NCBI GenBank assembly: GCA_034698045.1 | Contig: JAQGAU010000438.1 | Location: 1 to 28,139 of the forward strand | From: Paramacrobiotus richtersi | Lineage: Eukaryota > Tardigrada > Eutardigrada > Parachela > Macrobiotidae | Direction of reading: 5' to 3' | DNA: 28,139 nt | Shown here: positions 10,900 to 20,734 of the stretch, in pieces | How the letters are laid out: each line of letters starts with the position of its first letter | Numbering within the stretch: position 1 is the stretch's first letter | Translations under genes and position numbers: made by a program | The notes under the pieces: generated by a model | What the model was told of the DNA's origin: nothing | What the model saw: the letters and a program-made list of their open reading frames with translations, nothing else | Database searches by the model: none

Positions 10900-12600
10900 T
10901 AATTGCAATAATAGCTTCGAACGAGTTGTGCATGGTCCAGGCCTGAGGCCATAACCAAGCATAACCGAACAAAGGACCTATTTTTTAGCAACTATGGATT
11001 TTTGGTCCAATTTGTTTTGTCAGGCAACGTAACCTTTCGAAAAGAAAATTTTGTCATTTAAATTCAAAGACAAAATAAAAGTTATAAAATATTGAATCTT
11101 AAAATTTATTTAACGCACTAATTTGTAAATTATACCAGCCTAATAAATTGTTACAGAAGACAAACCTAAATTAAAAATGATCGCACAAAATACTATTTGT
11201 TAGAGCCACACTGAGGATCTGTAGCCCAAGCGGTTCAGTTGTAAACTAGTGCCAAATGGTTTTGCGATTTAGCATAAAGAGTTATACATTAAAAAAAAAA
11301 AAAAAAAAAGTTATACATACGAGGTGCAAGTAAAACGTTCTGCAACTGACCTCGCAGACTCCCTGCAGTCCATTCACAGTAGTTTTATTTATTTCAGAGT
11401 ACATTTTAAACGTTTGTTTGATCTTTCATAGAAAGTCTAAAGGAGACAAACATCGTAGAAGACAAATCAGCAGGAAAATAAATGTCGGAGGTATTTTTTT
11501 GACGCTGTCAACACCAGTTTTCGAGACCACTTGACACTTTGTTAAGTCGTTATTTTTAATAAACCAGAGCCCTTCTCCGGATACTTTATTTGGGAAGAAC
11601 ATATTATGTCTTATAAATGTCACTGGACTGAAGCTCCGTGAAATAAATGTGGGTCACATAGCAGTTCCCAAATAAAACAACCAGTTCCAATCGCATTAAG
11701 ATCTTAGCTTTCTTTGACAAAATAATTGAGAACATCCTATAACATAAAAATTTCTCGTGAGTTATTCGGAGCACAGACTTGCGTAGTTTGCCTTCTGGTT
11801 CGACGAGGGCAATAAGATTTGTAAGAAACGTCCAAAGTTTCTGACCAATTATTTTTTTAATCAATTTAAATTGTTTTAATTTAGATATTACATCAGATTT
11901 ATTTATATTCAATTATTTCAAATTAATTTGCAAGAAAAGTGGGTTTTTAATTCAAATCTTTTTGTAAATCAGGAAGTTGGATTTTAGTGATCGCGGCCTG
12001 CCTCGACAGAACTTTTGTGGGCAAAAATGTCAAGTGAACAGCACTGCGATACATGCATTTACACTTTTCCAGATTCTGGTGCTGTTCCCCACCATTTCCA
12101 GCTTTCTACGATTTCCTTTTTTATTGTATCCTTGAATGATTCTTCTATTAAAAAACTGTCAGCGCTGTATGAGCTTCGTTTGTTTGGGTGGAAAAGGTGA
12201 CAGTTGCAAGACTCTTTACTTGTACCGCGGATATCTCTGAAACCCTTAGCTGGCACAATTTTAGAAAAACTCAAATAAGCGCCTGCACAAAACTTATTTG
12301 CACGAAAGATACCCATGCAAGTTATGCATTACCGGGTGGCGCTCAAATTTTGTCCCAAGGTTTCGCACTCAATAGTACGTTACATTCCTTGATTAGCTAG
12401 CTTCACCATAAGACGTTTTTGAAAAGGACTATGTTGATTGTTGAAAAAGTGGGCCGAACTCTGCCAACCGATCAAAAATATCACTTGAAATCGAAAATGC
12501 GTTGGGCAACTCAAGAAATATGAAACTGATGGAAAACTGGGTTCTACGCTGTTCTTAGCGTAGAAAGCAGTTCTGATCATAATCGAATACTAAGTCGGGA
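10900..12600. other. AT-rich block with unrecognised minus-strand frames
   Basis: This block is more AT-rich than its surroundings. Minus-strand reading frames at 12316-12059 (85 aa, with an ATG) and 11912-11604 (102 aa) look protein-like in composition despite the AT bias; the first contains KKEIVESWKWWGTAPESGK. I recognise no family. They could be the remains of a mobile element of unknown type or of a host gene. Low confidence that they are functional. Confidence 0.5.
11281..11318. repeat. A19 tract flanked by 9-bp direct repeats
   Basis: GTTATACAT at 11281-11289 and again at 11310-11318 flank a T and nineteen A residues (11291-11309). The arrangement resembles a target-site duplication around a retroposed poly(A) tail with almost no body. 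Replication slippage is an alternative. Confidence 0.5.
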
Positions 12601-12629
12601 GGTAGTGTGAATTTCTTCGGTTATGGGGC

Positions 12630-12905
12630 GTGGCTGATTATTCTGATTATTTGGCTGCGACCAGTCAGTGCGGGGTTGACGTCACAAGGCGGAATAATCG
12701 TAATTCGAATAATCAATATAATCAGACGAACAATCCTTACGGTGAAACTAGCTATTGTTCTGCGGATTGTGCGATTGTTGGTGGATGCGGATTGTTGCCG
12801 AATGTCTCCGATTTGCCAATCTCACAATCCGACCCCGCCTTCAATCCGACTGCCTGACTGTCAAAGAATCGCAAAATTTCGTGATTCTTTGCACAATCCG
12901 CACCT
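12630..12905. repeat. Foldback (inverted-repeat) segment
   Basis: CTGATTATTCTGATTATTTG near 12635 is matched in reverse orientation by the CGAATAATCAATATAATCAG stretch near 12725. GCGGATTGTGC near 12763 is matched inverted by GCACAATCCGC near 12891. A 30-bp near-palindrome occupies 12862-12891, with nine perfect terminal pairs (CAAAGAATC / GATTCTTTG). This suggests a small non-autonomous DNA element, family unknown. Confidence 0.5.
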
Positions 12906-13313
12906 GTGGCCGTATATATTACAAATAATCCTTCTAAATGTTTTACTTGTGAAATCTGCTGCATGAAATGCGCCAGGAGTGATTAGTTTTTGCTAAACTT
13001 GGGGAGTTTCTTTCAAAAAAGGTTTTTTGTGGTTGGAGCATCTGTTGCAGCAGAATTCACTCTGATTTGTTACTCAAAAATATTCTTCGCGGATTACGTA
13101 CGTTCTGAGCTATTTGTTTTGCACAACAGCGATGTCATGAGTAATGTAAAAACTCAACGTGTTTTCTTAAATATTCCCCTTCGCCCCAGGCCCAGGAATA
13201 ACCGCCCTTTTTGGCTCGTAGTTGAAATAATTCAGCGCTCGCCCGTCACAAATAAGTGCTCATGTTTAGGCAGCAGATTTTATAATTCAACTGTATATGC
13301 ATGGTTTTAAATC

Positions 13314-13528
13314 TACCGTATACACGGTACGGTTGTCGAACAAGCAGTTTATGTGTTTTACCCTTTAGATTTGATAAATTTGGCCGCAAAAACTCCGTAA
13401 ATCCAGTTAAACCAATAAGCGCCCCACCGCCCCGAAATAAGGGCCCCTACGGCAATAAGCGGTCCTCTCGGGAGCCAACTCAATAATGTAAGCGCATTTG
13501 GCGGATATATGTATGGCAAAATACGGTA
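13314..13528. mobile_element. MITE-like element with TACCGTAT ends
   Basis: Perfect 8-bp inverted ends TACCGTAT (13314-13321) and ATACGGTA (13521-13528) bound 215 bp. Inside are repeated AATAAGCGCCCC, AATAAGGGCCCC and AATAAGCGG words. From memory, ACCGTAT ends combined with AATAAGCGCCC repeats recur in small DNA elements of several invertebrate genomes, but I cannot assign a superfamily. No transposase is present. Confidence 0.5.
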
Positions 13529-13534
13529 TGTCTG

Positions 13535-15640
13535 ATATTACCCGAAAAACATCTTTCCGCCTATATACTCGTACATCACAAAATAAACTGTGGAGGCTCT
13601 CTGACATCTACAAATTTTCTTGAAGTCTGGGTAAAATGTCAAGTCTTTATTAAATGGTATTCAAATACTGTATTGACAATTTGATTGTGTATATTAAACA
13701 ATCAAACTTTGATTTTACAAACGTGAGACTCTCAAACTTCGATTCTCCTTCGGGCAAAATGGTATGACGCCATTGGCTGTAAAATGCAGCTCACAATTGC
13801 ACAAACGGAAAATCCGGATACAACCATCCAAGAAAGTAACGTACTAATATCTCCAGAGCCGCTCACCATCTTACGATGGTTCATTTTGAAGGACAGTTCA
13901 ATCTCTTGAAAAGCGGTGTGTAACAATTCGGGTGAATTACGAAGGTCAAGTGGGACGCAGCCCTAGCAAAAGCTGGTGATTTTGTTTCGTGTTTCGCGCC
14001 CTGAAGATGAGAGGTCACGCCGCTCCCTGGCCATTGAAAGAATTTGACGAGCGTCTTTTCATCATTACGACAAACAAATGTCCGTGTTTCGTTGCATATG
14101 CAAGAGACAGATTGTTTGTTGACGGGAACTTACAAAGAAGCCAGAACTTTTGCCACTATTTCCATAATTTATTACTTTTTTTATTTGACAATTTATCTGT
14201 CCTCGGAGCAAATAATACTGCTTTCGTGTGGGCGATATAAAGCGGGTCTGTCTGCCTAATTTGAATACATTAGTGGATGGAGTATGCGAGAAAATTAAAA
14301 CAGCTCGGAATGATGACAACCGACCAGACATCAGTGAGCTAGCCAGTCGTGGCTGGGTTCGTCACGAGAATTCCAAACTGGCGGGGTGGATGTTTTCATG
14401 CAGCTTTGCTTAGCATTTACTTTCAGGACGCAGAGAAGCATGCGGTTCGATAGAGAAAAGAATGCTCTTTCGAACTGTATTGCATTTGCAAACGTACCCT
14501 TGGTTAGGGATGGTACACGCACAAATTAGACAAAACGGAATTTCTATAAATTCGTCTTTTGGACATCATCTAGTTTCGGTCGATTTCGGTAAAAAATTTT
14601 CCACTGTTGTCTCGCCCTTTTGAACGAACTTTGTATGGTAAAAATCTAGTCATGTAGTTTGTCTACAGAAATACGTTTCAAGTACGGAAACCGCACACTA
14701 GTAGCGGCAGCTATGGAACCTCGCGCAGAAGGACAAAAAATTACTGCCACCCGTTATTCCGCTTGACGCAACGCAGTGTTCTACTTGCAGTTAAGTTACC
14801 CTAGCAACTCCCGACAGACGCCAGAAACAGACCGTACACAAACACACTAGATTGCAAAACGCCATGCGGAAACGCTAACACAACGGAAATTACAGCCAGC
14901 AACAACTGAAAAAATTAATTAAATAATCTAAATAAGTAAAGATAAGGAGAATCTACATTTTGTAACAAACTGGTTGTTTTAATGTACCCTTTGCTGCAGC
15001 TCCTGAGGAGCACTGCAGCGCTTAAGCATGGAAATAATGAGCGGTAATGTTAGTTCGAATTTGGCTACTGTTCCTTCGCGGGCTAACTGGGACAAATTTT
15101 TTATTTGATTCTTGGAATTTTTGTCCTGTCAACAATGTTACTGGGCCACTGCCAAAATTATAAAGACTCAGCACTGCATGTCCGCGTAAATGTCATGTCA
15201 CATCGTACACGAAATTGCGACCTGAAAAAATTAGCAAAAGAAGCCAGCGAACGCAAATACATAAAATAATTATCAATCATAGATATCGATAATCCTACAG
15301 TAATATTAAGAAGAAAAAACAATAAATTACAATAAAAAACATGAAATGTATCACAATAAAATGAACACAATATATCAAATCCAAAATGCAACACTGAAGG
15401 TTAGATCGAAATTTAATAAATATATCACGATTACTCCATGATGATAGGAAATGATAAACGAAAAATATTAAACGGATAAGAACAATAAAACTTACAGGCT
15501 GTGTGATTAAAAGTATACTAATTGCACTCTAGCGTGGCCAGCCATTAAAACGTTCCAGTGAAGTTACAATGCGTGAGAATTTCAGTGTGTCCAGAAAAAT
15601 TGGTTTGAAAGGATTCGAATGTGCGATAACGAATACATAT
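13535..15640. other. Intergenic DNA, no gene recognised
   Basis: Several open frames of 60-90 codons occur on both strands (for example 13989-14240 and 14228-14413 plus, 13926-13732 minus), but none has a recognisable family, splice structure or conservation within the window. The 15290-15480 part is A-rich with repeated AATAAA words. Confidence 0.5.
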
Positions 15641-15647
15641 CATTGTC

Positions 15648-15964
15648 GACCGAAGCGAAGCGGAGGTCCTCCATGTTCAAGAGTAATGCAAAAGCGTATG
15701 TTGGCAGCCGTTTCTGCGCACCGCGATAGCGCAGCCAGTTTTCACCAGATTATCGTCAAATTTTAGCAGAGCCTAGATACTGACCTGTAGATGAGCTGAT
15801 TAGTTTTTGGTATGTATATCTCAAAAAATGAGCAAGATATAAGCAAAATAAGAGCACATTTTTCAGAACAAAAGATTCTTTTGTCTGTTTAGCCGTAAAC
15901 AATACGGCCTGCGCAATGGGCTATCCTCTGTCTGTGTCATCAGATTGCTCCGTTCGCTTCGGTC
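15648..15964. mobile_element. Short element with CGAAGCGAA-type terminal inverted repeats
   Basis: GACCGAAGCGAAGCGGAG at 15648-15665 is matched in reverse complement by the sequence at 15948-15964, differing by one base. These enclose 317 bp. The interior has no transposase. The same end word TCGACCGAAGCGA reappears at about 22623. Likely a non-autonomous DNA transposon; superfamily unknown. Confidence 0.5.
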
Positions 15965-15979
15965 TTCATCGCTAGCGCA

Positions 15980-16310
15980 GCGGAGTGCGATTACCTAGTA
16001 ATAGTTCTGTTTTTTTTGTTCCTTTTTAATGGCAAAAACCAGAAGCTTATAACAATATTTACACAAAATTTCAGTATCAGCTGCGAAAAACAGTTACCTG
16101 ATGTGAGCTAGGTCAATGAACTACATTTTACACCAGAAGAAACGAAAATCAAAGCACTCCTCATTCTTACAAGAGAAAAGTGTAGTAGTATGGAAGAAAA
16201 CATTGATTTAAGTGCATTTACGGATAATAGAATACACGTATATAGACGCTAACAGTTATACACACAGCCAAGACCTTACTATATCTAAATTTAGATACAG
16301 CAAGTCCTTG
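15980..16310. other. Intergenic DNA, nothing recognised
   Basis: No gene or repeat can be supported here between the inverted-repeat element and the second minisatellite array. Confidence 0.5.
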
Positions 16311-16319
16311 ACACAGCAG

Positions 16320-16485
16320 AACAGAGGTCAAGCGGGACAGAGCATATACACATGCCAGTGTACAGAGGACAGTAAATTTACGGAGGTCAGCGGGACAGAG
16401 GGGGTACACACAGTATACAGAGGACAGTAAATATACGGAGGTCAGCGGGACAGTGGGGGTGCACACATGCCAGTGCATTAATGGA
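16320..16485. repeat. About 55-bp minisatellite, inverted relative of the 9.7-kb array
   Basis: TACAGAGGACAGTAAAT starts at about 16361 and 16416 (period 55), followed by TACGGAGGTCAGCGGGACAG both times, with a partial unit before. The reverse complement (CTGTCCCGCTGACCTCCGTA) matches CTGTCCTTCTGACCTCTGTA in the units at 9697-9938, so the two arrays are the same family in opposite orientation 6.5 kb apart. Confidence 0.5.
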
Positions 16486-16489
16486 TAGC

Positions 16490-17940
16490 AGGACACAAGA
16501 CATTAGGGAACAGAATGCGAGAGTTATTATTGTTGTGTTACCATTGCGCAAACGCGCACAAAGTGCACGCTTAAGGGGTGCCAAAACGAAAGTGTTACCG
16601 ATCAAGGCTACACAGCAACAACTGTGCAGTGCACGTGCCCATTTGCTGCTTTGTAGCCCGATCGCGGAAACACGTGTTTAATTTACGAAATACCCTGTCA
16701 GAGAAATGCACGTTATCGGTATTTATGGCAAACAGGCTGATGATGTAATTAAGCAGTAAACATTCCTGCCAACTACGGGATGCCGATAGACTTCTACCGT
16801 ACATGTGCGAACCGCAGTCCAACAGTTTTATTTTCACTTCTTGCATTTTTCGCAGATCCCGAATCCGCCGCAATCGGTTTTATAGTAATTTCGTTGCAAC
16901 CCTCCTTTTCGGTTGAGGAGTTTAAGCAAACTGATCATGAGTTGATTCCTACTTTCAAGATCCCAGGTTTATTTCGAGATTTAGAGAGTATATCCGTGTT
17001 TGCTTACATATTTTATAATATTCTATATGTTTATATATTATTTATGTTTATATATGTGTATTTGTATATTTTATGTTTTAGTATGTGTTATTTACATACA
17101 TATGTGTACACTCAGTCAGTAAAGTGTTAAAGTTAACTCACAGTTGAATTGCGAGAAAGCTTCATTTTATCGTACTTCCGGTCTATGTCTGTCGTACTAT
17201 AGTCTGCAGTGTCCTCTGTGAGTAAGTAAGTAATTGTTGCCTCTGTGTTGCACTTGTTGCATGCTCTGTTGACTGTTGGGCTATCTGTCGGTTGTATTAT
17301 GATTCTATGTTCTGGCATACGTGGTCTGCCAGATCAGCACTGCTCCGAATTTCTACATAGCTTGATTATAGGCTAATAAAACGGTTCGCAGATTGATATT
17401 CTTTTCGTGTGCGCTCTGCAGTTCTGTATGATCTGCAGTTCTGCGCCGTTATAACTGGAGGTATCCCGAAGTACTCCCGGACTGACAATCTATAAGTCAA
17501 TTCGTTGTGTACTTAAATTTATTACTGTATATTTATGGCCGTTATGTCTTAGCCTATTTTTCCCATATAACACGCAATTACCAGAAAGTATGGAACATCG
17601 AATCAATTAACAAGAAGCCCCCTGTCGGGGCCGTTATTGCTTTTGTACTACCATGTTAGCGATTATAGGAAACAATCTTTGAAATTCACAAACAGTCAGT
17701 TGGAAGACAGCATTCGGGAAAAAAGCGATTTTTCGTACTCAAACTGTGAAATGTATACAATATCGTAGATGCACATTTTTGCACTGCGTCTGTTGGGTTG
17801 TTTATCGGCGAGGGTAGCTTATTATCGGACGTGTTCTTGCCACAGGAGGTCAGTCTCTTTCACTCCTACATTTTTACATATTTATTAATTAGTGCATTCC
17901 ACTCATTTTAGCACGATGTCTTCCTAGTTCAGTGTTTCTT
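16490..17940. other. Intergenic DNA, no gene recognised
   Basis: 16535-16580 (CCATTGCGCAAACGCGCACAAAG) weakly resembles the upstream block of the tandem secreted-protein copies (20175-20200, CAATTGCGCAACAGCGCAAAAG) and might be a relic of a further copy. 16990-17110 is low-complexity TATATTTATGTATA-type sequence. Nothing else is supported. Confidence 0.5.
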
Positions 17941-17952
17941 CCCACTTTCTCA

Positions 17953-18253
17953 TCACCGGCCAGTCGCTGACCCTCCCGCCCCTTTCCCAAATACCCTTCT
18001 GACGGCTCTGGACTTGGCCGTCCCGGTCAATCTACGGCGCGGGCTCTCCACGTCAAAGACCAGTATCGGGTCTGTGGGGGTATCTGCCGGTGGAGCTTGT
18101 GTTGGAAGGTCTGCAGAGGAAATATTGCCATGTCCGCTTGGACGATGGCAAGGAAGCAAAGGAAGACGAAAGCTGCAATCTGAACCCATTAATTGTATCC
18201 GTTCCGCTAATGCAAACGATCATGAACTTACTAATGGAGTCTTTCGTTAATAT
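17953..18253 (-). pseudogene. Left copy of the tandem small secreted-protein family, degenerate
   Basis: It aligns with the two copies to the right over exon 1 (18253-18232), a 59-nt intron (GTAAGTTC to GATTGCAG, 18231-18173) and exon 2 (18172-17953). The position of the start codon reads ATA and no nearby upstream ATG replaces it. Exon 2 begins with a signal-peptide-like run TFVFLCFLAIVQAD in one frame. The conserved downstream part (NISSADLPTQAPPADTPTDP, then RAVRRVFGKGAGGSATGR and a stop) continues in another frame, one base off. With the start lost and the frame shifted, it is most simply a pseudogene. Retention of splice sites and the RVFGKGAGGS end suggests the decay is recent. Confidence 0.5.
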
Positions 18254-18299
18254 TCCAAGATTTTCAAATAATCCTTGAAAGACAAGCTCAGTAATCTGT

Positions 18300-19490
18300 A
18301 CACTAGAGCACTTTTTGGCCCCCACCGGAGTGCATGCACTATGATAACATTAATAATAATGTGTTATATGTAGTACTTCACAGTGAAGTAAATTTACAGG
18401 AGGTGCAGTGACTGAGAATGCTGTACAGCTTTTTACATGTGACAACGGCTGATTTCATACGGTGTCCTATAAAAAGCTCCTGTAAAATATCATGTGGCAC
18501 ACTACTCGGAGAATGGACTTCGCGCTGTTTGCTGGTCAAATGCGGGGCAAAATTTTTTTTCCACAGATTGTTACTGTTGTCGCGCAATAGTTGTGTTACA
18601 GAACAATGATCTGAATGTATTTTGGACTCGCCGTTTGCCATTAGTTGGATACATACATATTAAAACAAAGGAAAGAGACCCTTCTCAATCTGGGTTGCCG
18701 TATCACGCGCACCAAGTTGCGGTGGCTGCTATCAGTGGTAGAAAGTAGGAAGGTTACTGGCTTATGCAGGAGAATTCAGAAATACACCCGAAAGTCACAC
18801 ACATTTATCGAACGCGAAGGAGTTAGGTTAATACGTAGCAATAGAACGAAAGGTAACTTTTACGGTAGAAAAACGAACCGTTTGTTCATTCAGAACCGCA
18901 AGTACAGTATGTAAAGTCTCCAGCAGATATTAATATATAAACGTTAGGCACTGAAGACCTTTATTTATCCGGACCGCACACTAGTAATCTACCATTCTAC
19001 CAACGTTTTTCTGTTGTGTGAAAATTTATTCAACTGCATCGATTTCAAGATATTCTAACATGCACTCAAAAAGCAGTACGTTGGCACACAGTAGGTTATC
19101 AGTTACATTCTTGGAACAGCTGATGTTTTTCTAGACGGGTTCGAGTAGGTAGGCCTAAAGTAGATGGGAGAGATTTGGTTCGGTTCCTAGCAGAATCGGG
19201 GCCGTAATAAGGGGGACGGGAGAGTTTCGCATTCATAGACTAACTAAGGTGAACAAATACACAACCCACGTTTTTGGTGCTTTATGACAGTTCAGCTTTT
19301 TTGATGAATCTCAAACGAGTAGTAAAGTAGTCATGGACTCATGTATAAAGTGGTGATAAAATCTTGTATTTTACATTCTGCACTATGTCTGCTAGGTGGC
19401 TCGCTTACTAGGGTACTTCTTAACACATTGTTGTTTTGGAAATGTAAGTAGTTTTCTTCGCTTATCCGGTGTCTACCCTTAGCGGGATGA
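18300..19490. other. Spacer between left and middle tandem copies
   Basis: The right-strand-upstream part (about 18390-18625) is homologous to the same region of the other two copies. GGACTTCGCGCTGTTTGC at 18515 lies 262 bp upstream of the lost start, a spacing close to that in the other copies. The remainder shows no gene. Confidence 0.5.
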
Positions 19491-19495
19491 CTTTT

Positions 19496-19859
19496 CTAGT
19501 CAGATGTTTCACTTCCACGTGGAAGTGAAACACGTGCCCTCAACCTGGGTGACACCGGTCGCCACCGTCTCGTCCCTGGCGACCCCCCTGCCCCTTTCCC
19601 ATGTATCCTTATTACGGCTCTGTAGGGTGACGTCTCAATCAGTGTACGGTTCTCCAGGTCCGACGTTCGTAACGGGTCTGTACTTGTCTCTGTCGGTGGC
19701 GTTTCTGTTAAAAGGTCTTTAGAGGGGACATTGTCAGCTGCACGGATCATGGCACAGGCACAAAGAACGACAAGAAGAGCTACAATCAAAACCCCACATT
19801 ACAGCCGTTCCACTAGGGAAAATGTTCATAAACATACGGGTGTGTCGTCTCGTAGACAT
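19496..19859 (-). CDS. Small secreted protein, middle copy of an unrecognised tandem family (intact)
   Basis: Two exons on the minus strand: 19859-19838 (22 nt, ATG start) and 19779-19496, separated by a 58-nt intron (GTATGTTT to GATTGTAG). The phase closes to give 101 residues. The start MSTRRHTP followed by LLVVLCACAMIRA is a typical signal peptide (basic n-region, hydrophobic core), with cleavage predicted before ADNV, so the product is probably secreted. The mature part is acidic and Thr/Pro-rich (DLLTETPPTETSTDP), has one N-glycosylation sequon (NRT), then the conserved SPYRAVIRIHGKGAGGS, then a basic tail containing RRWRPVSPRLRARV that the other copies lack. No known domain is recognised. 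The intron position and phase are shared by all three copies, which argues for a real gene. Function unknown. Confidence 0.5.
19505..19532. repeat. 28-bp perfect palindrome
   Basis: The half-site TGTTTCACTTCCAC is followed immediately by its exact reverse complement, with CACGTG at the centre. It overlaps the last codons of the middle secreted-protein copy and is absent from the other two. Confidence 0.5.
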
Positions 19860-19974
19860 CTCGTAAATGTTCCCCATTATCCTTGACAGACAGGTTAACA
19901 GACTTGTCACTTGTGCGCTGGAGAACTCTTTTCAAAATCAGTGCATTGTATCATACAGCATACAATTTGTAAGT

Positions 19975-20200
19975 AGATCAGTAACGGAAAATGCTTTACA
20001 ATTCTACACGTGTGAAGCTGATTTCAACCGTGCAAGCAATTTGTTCATCCGGCAGCCATATGGAAATTAGTATCAGCATGTGGGGAAACTCAAAATAATG
20101 GACTTCGCACAGTTTAATTTGTTGATAAAGTCCGTGGGAAGATTTTTTCTGCGATTATTGCGGCAATTGCGCAACAGCGCAAAAGTTGCACAGAAACTGG
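19975..20200 (-). promoter_or_regulatory. Conserved upstream block of the tandem family (middle copy)
   Basis: It is homologous to 18400-18625 and 22000-22215. The anchor GGACTTCG starts at 20100, 241 bp from the start codon, against 262 bp in both other copies. Shared words include AGCTGATTTCA, GGACTTCGCxCxGTTT and a GCGCAA-rich end. Insertions and deletions that are not multiples of three make coding unlikely; a promoter or 5' untranslated region is more probable. Confidence 0.5.
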
Positions 20201-20204
20201 AACG

Positions 20205-20680
20205 ATAAGCGGTGCACGATGAATACTTCCTGGATTCGTTGTTTCCCATTGTTACTCAGCATATGCATATACCGCATGACATGTAACCCTGTCGCTTGTG
20301 GTTTTTAAAGCATAATGTGCTACTACACATCTTCATTCGCACAGTAAAGAATAAAGGTAACACAATAATTATAACACATGGTGCCGCAGCTTCACGCTCA
20401 TGGAAAGGCTTCCGTGGGATATTGGAGTGTTTATTGCAGTGCCATGGTATAATACTGTATATGTACATACATACACGTGTGCATTATTGTAGTTGCATCT
20501 GGGCTAATTGTAAACCAATAAAGGCGGAGTACTTACTGTATATGATGTGCTTATGTATCTCAAGTCATCGCTCCCATGACATTCAAATTTACTGTCATTC
20601 AGTATATTACAACGAGTGCGAACAATATCGCTGACCGGTTGCTTGCAGATTCAGAATACTAATATAATTAACTGAGTACA
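20205..20680. other. Spacer between middle and right copies, first part
   Basis: GGTGCCGCAGCTTCACGCTCATGGAAAGGC at about 20381 recurs as a close match at about 22280, so the duplicated unit extends at least 520 bp upstream of the start codon. No gene recognised. Confidence 0.5.
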
Positions 20681-20687
20681 CCCACGG

Positions 20688-20728
20688 CCACAGTGCCTGT
20701 GAAGTTAAAAGCTTCACAGGCACTGTGG
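20688..20728. repeat. Hairpin with perfect 17-bp arms and 7-nt loop
   Basis: CCACAGTGCCTGTGAAG (20688-20704) and its exact reverse complement (20712-20728) surround the loop TTAAAAG. Outside the arms a weaker GAGTACAC / GTACACTC pairing continues. It lies between two copies of the tandem family. Confidence 0.5.
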
Positions 20729-20734
20729 TACACT

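Noticed and set aside
11212-11290. tRNA-like or SINE-like box A (TAGCCCAAGCGG) shortly before the A19 tract
   Set aside because: No acceptable box B follows at the expected distance and no cloverleaf can be drawn, so neither a tRNA nor a tRNA-derived SINE is supported.
14690-18985. ACCGCACACTAGTA shared at about 14692 and 18971
   Set aside because: A 13-14 bp match is expected by chance in a window of this size and it does not extend.
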